Origin: Anaerolineae bacterium
GTDB taxonomy: Bacteria; Chloroflexota; Anaerolineae; Aggregatilineales; UBA2796
Direction: 5' to 3'
DNA length: 9,973 nt
Assembly (NCBI GenBank): GCA_020851855.1
Contig: JADZBY010000675.1
Coordinates: forward strand, 1-9,973
Below, one piece after another: positions 6,806 to 9,973 of the stretch. The position numbers and the translations under genes were made by a program. The notes under the pieces are model-generated. The model was not told where the DNA came from. It saw only the letters and a program-made list of their open reading frames with translations, and searched no databases. Position 1 is the stretch's first letter; every line of letters begins with the position of its first letter.

Positions 6806-8032
6806 CTACGCCATCATCAGCACGGGCCGGATGCGCTCCAGCGCCCAGTCGATTTCCGTGCGCTGAATGACCAGCGGCGGCGCAAAGCGCAGCGTGTGCG
6901 TGTGCGTCTCTTTGGCCAGCACGCCGCGATCCCGCAGCGCCTCGCAGAACCGCCGCGCGCCGCCCGCTTCCGGCTTCAGTTCGACGCCGATCAGCAGGCC
7001 GCGCCCACGCACCTCGCGGATGTGCGGGCTGTTGATCTCGGCCAGTTGGTCCTGGAAGTACTCGCCCATGCGCGCCGCATTGTCGATCAGGTTCTCTTCG
7101 ACCAGCACACGCAGCGCCGCCCGCGCCACCGCAGCGCCGAGCGGATTGCCGCCAAAGGTGCTGCCGTGATCGCCGGGATGAAACACGCCCATCGTCTCTT
7201 CGTCGGCCAGCACGGCGGACACCGGGTAAAAGCCGCCCGACAGCGCCTTACCGAGCATGATCACATCGGCGCGCACCCCGTCATGTTCCTGCATCAGCAG
7301 CTTGCCGGTGCGGCCCAGGCCGGTCTGAATCTCGTCGTTGAGCAACAAAACGCGGTGCTTTTTGCACAACTCGGCGGCGCGGCGCAAGAATCCGGCGGGC
7401 GGCACGACCACGCCGTTTTCGCCCTGGATCGGCTCGACCAGGAAGCCGACCGTGTTCGGCGTGATGGCCTTTTCCAGCGCGCCGGCGTCGCCGTAGGGGA
7501 TGATCTTGAAGCCGGGCGTGAACGGCCCGAAGCCGTCGCGGTACTGCGCCTCGGTGCTGAAGCCGACGATGGTCGTCGTGCGTCCGTGGAAATTGCCCTC
7601 ACAGACGATGATCTCGGCCTGCCCTTCCGGCACACCCTTCACCTTGTAGCCCCACTTGCGGGCGAGCTTGATGGCCGTTTCGACGGCTTCCGCGCCGGTG
7701 TTCATGGGCAATACGCGCGGGTAGCCGGTCAGGTCGGAGAGTTCCTTGTAGAACGGGCCAAGCTGGTCATTCCGGAAGGCGCGCGCGGTCAGTGTGACGC
7801 GGCTGGCTTGCTCGATGAGCGCCTTGCGGATTTTCGGGTGCGCGTGGCCCTGGTTCACGGCGGAATAGGCGCTCAGGCAGTCCAGGTAGCGCTTGCCCTC
7901 GACATCGGTCACCCACACGCCCTCGGCCTCGCGGATGACCACATCCAGCGGGTGGTAGTTGTGCGCGCCATAACGCTCTTCGAGATCAATAAAGTACTCT
8001 GCGGATTGCTCACCAATCAGTTCGCTCTGCAT
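6806..8032 (-). CDS. rocD: ornithine aminotransferase (ornithine--oxo-acid transaminase)
   Basis: A 408-residue class-III PLP-dependent aminotransferase, of typical family length. It moves the delta-amino group of ornithine to 2-oxoglutarate, giving glutamate semialdehyde, in arginine/ornithine breakdown and proline metabolism. The N-terminal YGAHNYHPLDVVI (21-33) followed by LDCLSAYSAVNQGH (50-63) is typical of ornithine rather than acetylornithine aminotransferases. Active-site motifs are intact: NTGAEAVE (111-118), FHGRTT (148-153), DEIQTGLGRTG (233-243, Asp233 contacting the PLP ring nitrogen), and Lys262 in LGKALSGGFYP as the PLP lysine. The ATG at 8032 was chosen because GAGG lies 5 bases upstream and the protein begins normally there; the frame extends to a TTG at 8083, but that stretch is the AT-rich promoter. 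It is monocistronic, ends at a terminator, and is divergent from the nuclease gene. Lack of other arginine genes nearby leaves the exact pathway open. Confidence 0.93.
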   Translation of the reverse strand: MQSELIGEQSAEYFIDLEERYGAHNYHPLDVVIREAEGVWVTDVEGKRYLDCLSAYSAVNQGHAHPKIRKALIEQASRVTLTARAFRNDQLGPFYKELSDLTGYPRVLPMNTGAEAVETAIKLARKWGYKVKGVPEGQAEIIVCEGNFHGRTTTIVGFSTEAQYRDGFGPFTPGFKIIPYGDAGALEKAITPNTVGFLVEPIQGENGVVVPPAGFLRRAAELCKKHRVLLLNDEIQTGLGRTGKLLMQEHDGVRADVIMLGKALSGGFYPVSAVLADEETMGVFHPGDHGSTFGGNPLGAAVARAALRVLVEENLIDNAARMGEYFQDQLAEINSPHIREVRGRGLLIGVELKPEAGGARRFCEALRDRGVLAKETHTHTLRFAPPLVIQRTEIDWALERIRPVLMMA

Positions 8033-8055
8033 GGTATCCTCGGCATACTGCGGCC

Positions 8056-8073
8056 TATATATTATATATAATT
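8056..8073. promoter_or_regulatory. AT-rich divergent promoter core between rocD and the nuclease gene
   Basis: An uninterrupted 18-base run of A and T stands out sharply from the GC-rich surroundings. It contains a perfect 12-bp palindrome (8061-8072) made of ATTATA and TATAAT, so each strand carries a perfect -10 hexamer: 8061-8066 for the minus strand (rocD, start near 8054, leader about 22 bases with the GAGG site) and 8067-8072 for the plus strand. At 16-18 bases from either hexamer no good -35 box is seen (CCATGT for minus, CATACT for plus), so activation by a regulator, or melting of the AT run alone, may be needed. Confidence 0.55.
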
Positions 8074-8120
8074 GTACACCCAAACATGGGCGCGATACCA
8101 GCCCACTTGCACGCCAACTG

Positions 8121-8129
8121 TGTTAAACT
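8121..8129 (+). promoter_or_regulatory. possible extended -10 promoter for the nuclease gene
   Basis: TGT followed by TAAACT fits the TGn extended -10 arrangement with 4 of 6 consensus matches and would start transcription about 35 bases before the ATG at 8171. No matching -35 box is seen at 16-18 bases. It competes with the TATAAT at 8067-8072 as the plus-strand promoter. Confidence 0.3.
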
Positions 8130-8170
8130 CGCTTCATTCGCCATCTTTCAGTCAATAGAAGCGGATTGTC

Positions 8171-8884
8171 ATGACGAAACGTCGCTCTTCATCTTCCTCG
8201 GCGCGAAGCGCAAGCTCCGGAAACACATCCGATCTGATGCGCATCTTCGCCGGGCTGCCCCGGTCGGTGCAGGTGCTCGTCCTGATCGTGCTCGGCATCT
8301 TCGGGCTGGTGCTGGTCCGCAATCCCGGCCTGCTCGATTCGAATCTCCCCACGCCCACCATCCAGCAGACCGCGCCCGTCACCACAGCGCCGGCCACGAC
8401 CGGCCCGACTGCGCCGCCGAACACGGGCGAGGTGCGCTACCCGGCCATGCCGCAAGGGCTGACCCGCGCCCCCGTGGTGCGCGTGGTGGATGGCGATACG
8501 GTCCGCATCAACTTGAACGGCACGGAAGAAACCATCCGCCTGATCGGGCTGAACACGCCGGAAACCGTCGCGCCGAACCGCCCGGTGGAGTGCTTCGGGC
8601 GGGAAGCATCTGCGCGCGCCCATGACCTCTTGGACAACCAGGCGGTCTATTTCGAGGCGGACGAGACCCAGGACACGCGCGACCGCTACGGGCGTCTGCT
8701 TGGTTACGTGTGGTTCGAAGATGGGCGGCTGTTCAACATGCAGATGATTGCGGAAGGCTACGCATACGAATACACCTACGACCGGGCATACAAGTACCAG
8801 AGCCAGTTCAAGGCCGCGCAGCGCGACGCCGAGGCGGAAAACCGCGGCCTGTGGTCGCCGGATACCTGCAATGGCCAGAAATAA
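8171..8884 (+). CDS. membrane-anchored thermonuclease-like (SNase family) nuclease
   Basis: A 237-residue protein: a basic Ser-rich N-terminus (1-30), one membrane helix (about 33-49), a Thr/Pro-rich flexible linker (57-90) and a staphylococcal-nuclease domain (about 98-230). The basic flank before the helix places the nuclease outside the membrane. Aligning by eye to staphylococcal nuclease: Asp21 is Asp109 in VVDGDT, Arg35 is Arg123, Glu43 is Glu131 in NTPE, and Arg87 is Arg175 in RYGR. The second metal ligand Asp40 is replaced by Asn128, a change I recall in other SNase-family members, so activity is still likely. Cys141 and Cys233 could form a disulfide outside the cell. It is the only plus-strand gene here, divergent from rocD and ending at a bidirectional terminator. 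The ATG is the first start after an in-frame stop; its ribosome site is weak. Likely roles are extracellular DNA/RNA breakdown for nutrients or surface remodelling. Confidence 0.92.
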   Translation: MTKRRSSSSSARSASSGNTSDLMRIFAGLPRSVQVLVLIVLGIFGLVLVRNPGLLDSNLPTPTIQQTAPVTTAPATTGPTAPPNTGEVRYPAMPQGLTRAPVVRVVDGDTVRINLNGTEETIRLIGLNTPETVAPNRPVECFGREASARAHDLLDNQAVYFEADETQDTRDRYGRLLGYVWFEDGRLFNMQMIAEGYAYEYTYDRAYKYQSQFKAAQRDAEAENRGLWSPDTCNGQK

Positions 8885-8914
8885 TGCCGCGTGAGCCTGG
8901 TTCAAGGAAAGAAG

Positions 8915-8944
8915 CGGGCGGGTCCAGATTGGCCCGCCCGTTTT
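8915..8944. terminator. bidirectional intrinsic terminator between the nuclease and flavin reductase genes
   Basis: CGGGCGGG (8915-8922) pairs perfectly with CCCGCCCG (8933-8940) around a 10-base loop that may add a GT and a GC pair. TTTT follows on the plus strand, about 30 bases after the nuclease stop. On the minus strand CTTCTTTCCTT follows, so the same hairpin can also end the hmgA-flavin reductase transcript, whose last gene stops at 8969. Confidence 0.85.
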
Positions 8945-8968
8945 GGTTCCGCCTCGCCTTTGTCTCGC

Positions 8969-9613
8969 TCAGCCGTCGCGCCCGTCGCCCGGTTTGGGCG
9001 GTGCGAGGCGCTCCAGGTCGAACACATCGTTCACCCGCGCGTAGCTGTTCCCCGCCAGACGCCCAATAGGCTTGAGCCGGTCCAGGGCGATGCGGCCCGT
9101 CTTCACATCGTACAGGTCCTCGCGGATGTGCACCAGTTGCACTTCCCCGAACACCGCCGAACCGCCGCCCGGCGCGTCGGAGATGGTGACGATGCGCTGC
9201 AAGCGGCACTCGAACGCAATCGGCGCTTCGGCCACGCGCGGCGGACGGATGCTCTGGCTCGGCGCGGGCGTCACGCCGGCCCAGGTAAATTCGGACGCGC
9301 CGTGCGGCAGTTCGGTGGCCGTCTTGTTCATCTGCTCGGCGGTGTCCTCGTTCGTGATATTCACGACGAACTCCGGCACGCTGCGGATGTTGCGCAGCGT
9401 ATCCTTGTGCCGGCCCGTCGCGGTGGACACCTGCGGGCAGAAGATGAGCGTCATGGGCACGGTGGCGGCGATGGTGAAATATGAAAACGGGGCCAGATTG
9501 TACTCCCCGGCGGCGCTGATCGTGCTCACCCAGGCGATGGGGCGCGGCACGATGGAGCCGATGAGCAGCTTGTACCGCATGGCTTGCGGCAATTCGTGTG
9601 GATCGATGATCAT
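8969..9613 (-). CDS. flavin reductase-like FMN-binding split-barrel protein
   Basis: A 214-residue member of the flavin reductase/DIM6-NTAB family. Such proteins bind FMN and either supply reduced flavin to a partner monooxygenase or act as oxidoreductases themselves. Visible features: the opening LPQAMRYKLLIGSIVPRPIAW (8-28) followed by VSTIS and NLAPFSYF (39-46), typical of the flavin-binding barrel; CPQV (59-62); RHKDTLRNI (68-76); EFVVNI (81-86); and the C-terminal LKPIGRLAGNSYARV (180-194). There is no signal peptide. The ATG at 9613 was chosen because it begins the conserved MIIDP sequence and AAGAGA lies about 8 bases upstream; the frame extends to a TTG at 9691, but that extra part looks like promoter or leader. 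It lies 81 bp behind hmgA in the same direction, which suggests a role in aromatic amino-acid breakdown, but its flavin partner and substrate are unknown. Confidence 0.88.
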   Translation of the reverse strand: MIIDPHELPQAMRYKLLIGSIVPRPIAWVSTISAAGEYNLAPFSYFTIAATVPMTLIFCPQVSTATGRHKDTLRNIRSVPEFVVNITNEDTAEQMNKTATELPHGASEFTWAGVTPAPSQSIRPPRVAEAPIAFECRLQRIVTISDAPGGGSAVFGEVQLVHIREDLYDVKTGRIALDRLKPIGRLAGNSYARVNDVFDLERLAPPKPGDGRDG

Positions 9614-9646
9614 GCGGGTTCTCTTGGACAGTACGGTTCGCGTCTC

Positions 9647-9652
9647 ATTGTA
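9647..9652 (-). promoter_or_regulatory. possible -10 box for the flavin reductase gene
   Basis: TACAAT on the minus strand matches 5 of 6 positions of the -10 consensus and lies 33 bases before the ATG. The hexamer 17 bases upstream is TTCGAG, a poor -35. It may give some independent transcription inside an hmgA unit, or be chance. Confidence 0.35.
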
Positions 9653-9694
9653 CCGCAGGTCCTTCGCGCCTCGAACGGTCAGGCCGCCCAAATC

Positions 9695-9973
9695 TCACTC
9701 GGTTTCGTTGGGCAGCCAACTGGTCGGATAAGCCGGGTCTTCGAAGGCGAGCGCCGCACGGGCAAGGCGCAACGGGCGGAAGGTATCGACCATGACCGCC
9801 AACTCGTCGGTGCGCACCTTGCCGATAGAGCCTTCGTAGCGCCCCGGATGCGGCCCGTGGGGGATGCCGTTCGGGTGGATGGTCAACGAGGCGCGCTCCA
9901 CACCCTTGCGCGACATGAAATCGCCCTCGACGTAATACAGCACCTCGTCCGAGTCGACGTTGGAATGATTGTA
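9695..9973 (-). CDS. hmgA: homogentisate 1,2-dioxygenase, C-terminal part
   Basis: The reading frame is open to the right edge of the window, so only the last 92 residues are seen. The enzyme is a cupin-fold Fe(II) dioxygenase that opens the ring of homogentisate to maleylacetoacetate in tyrosine and phenylalanine breakdown. The fragment begins YNHSNVDSDEVLYYVEGDFM, and continues through HPNGIPHGPHPG (33-44) and TDELAVMVDTFRPL (55-68), strongly typical of bacterial homogentisate dioxygenases. By analogy with the human enzyme (His335, Glu341, His371), the iron ligands should be His3, Glu10 or Asp9, and His39 of this fragment. The C-terminus is complete and ends in a short acidic tail. The flavin reductase-like gene follows after 81 bp in the same direction. 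Start, promoter and other pathway genes lie outside the window. Confidence 0.93.
   Translation of the reverse strand, partial: YNHSNVDSDEVLYYVEGDFMSRKGVERASLTIHPNGIPHGPHPGRYEGSIGKVRTDELAVMVDTFRPLRLARAALAFEDPAYPTSWLPNETE

Noticed and set aside
6710..8071. 453-codon plus-strand frame opposite rocD
   Set aside because: It is fully antisense to a clear aminotransferase, crosses the terminator hairpin, and is His/Arg/Ala-rich without motifs.
8033..8083. N-terminal extension of rocD to a TTG at 8083
   Set aside because: The extra 17 codons are the AT-rich promoter core, and the ATG at 8032 has a well-spaced GAGG.
8189..8905. 238-codon minus-strand frame opposite the nuclease gene
   Set aside because: The plus strand encodes an SNase domain with its catalytic residues; the minus frame is a shadow.
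9614..9691. N-terminal extension of the flavin reductase to a TTG at 9691
   Set aside because: The conserved family sequence begins at the ATG at 9613; the extension starts 3 bases after the hmgA stop, has no ribosome site, and contains a likely -10 box.
1..9973. CRISPR arrays, tRNA or rRNA genes, insertion sequences, attachment sites
   Set aside because: No regularly spaced direct repeats, cloverleaf-like sequence, transposase or integrase motifs, or target-site duplications were seen by eye on either strand.

Overview
The window is GC-rich bacterial DNA, densely coded and mostly on the minus strand. Gene content (MutS2 with HflX, a paired set of uncharacterised helix-turn-helix-like proteins, ornithine aminotransferase, a homogentisate dioxygenase) and the style of the proteins suggest a Chloroflexota bacterium, perhaps Anaerolineae-like. 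That placement is inferred from general resemblance; no search was run. No tRNA, rRNA, CRISPR array, insertion sequence or phage gene was seen.

Left part (1-4405, all minus strand). Transcription enters from a good sigma70-type promoter at 4377-4405 and reads mutS2, then hflX after 16 bp, then a small two-helix membrane protein that overlaps hflX by 4 bp (ATGA). MutS2 and HflX are both known, in other bacteria, to act on stalled or collided ribosomes, so this reads as a ribosome-rescue operon with an unknown membrane partner. Beyond it, a separate promoter (197-225) drives a gene of which only the acidic, Ala/Pro-rich N-terminus is inside the window.

Middle (4474-6636, minus strand). A promoter with a perfect TATAAT drives a two-gene unit: a 528-residue protein with several apparent winged-helix and small beta-barrel segments, and a 145-residue protein with a C-terminal helix-turn-helix-like segment. 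Neither has a function I can name. This pair is the best candidate here for an undescribed system, probably acting on DNA or transcription.

Right part (6725-9973). rocD (ornithine aminotransferase, minus strand) ends at a strong intrinsic terminator. It is divergent from a plus-strand, membrane-anchored thermonuclease-like protein; the two share a short, very AT-rich spacer holding a 12-bp palindrome that places a TATAAT on each strand. A bidirectional terminator separates the nuclease from the convergent minus-strand pair at the end of the window: homogentisate 1,2-dioxygenase (C-terminal part only) followed by a flavin reductase-like protein, pointing to tyrosine/phenylalanine breakdown. 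With rocD, this side of the window is mainly amino-acid catabolism.
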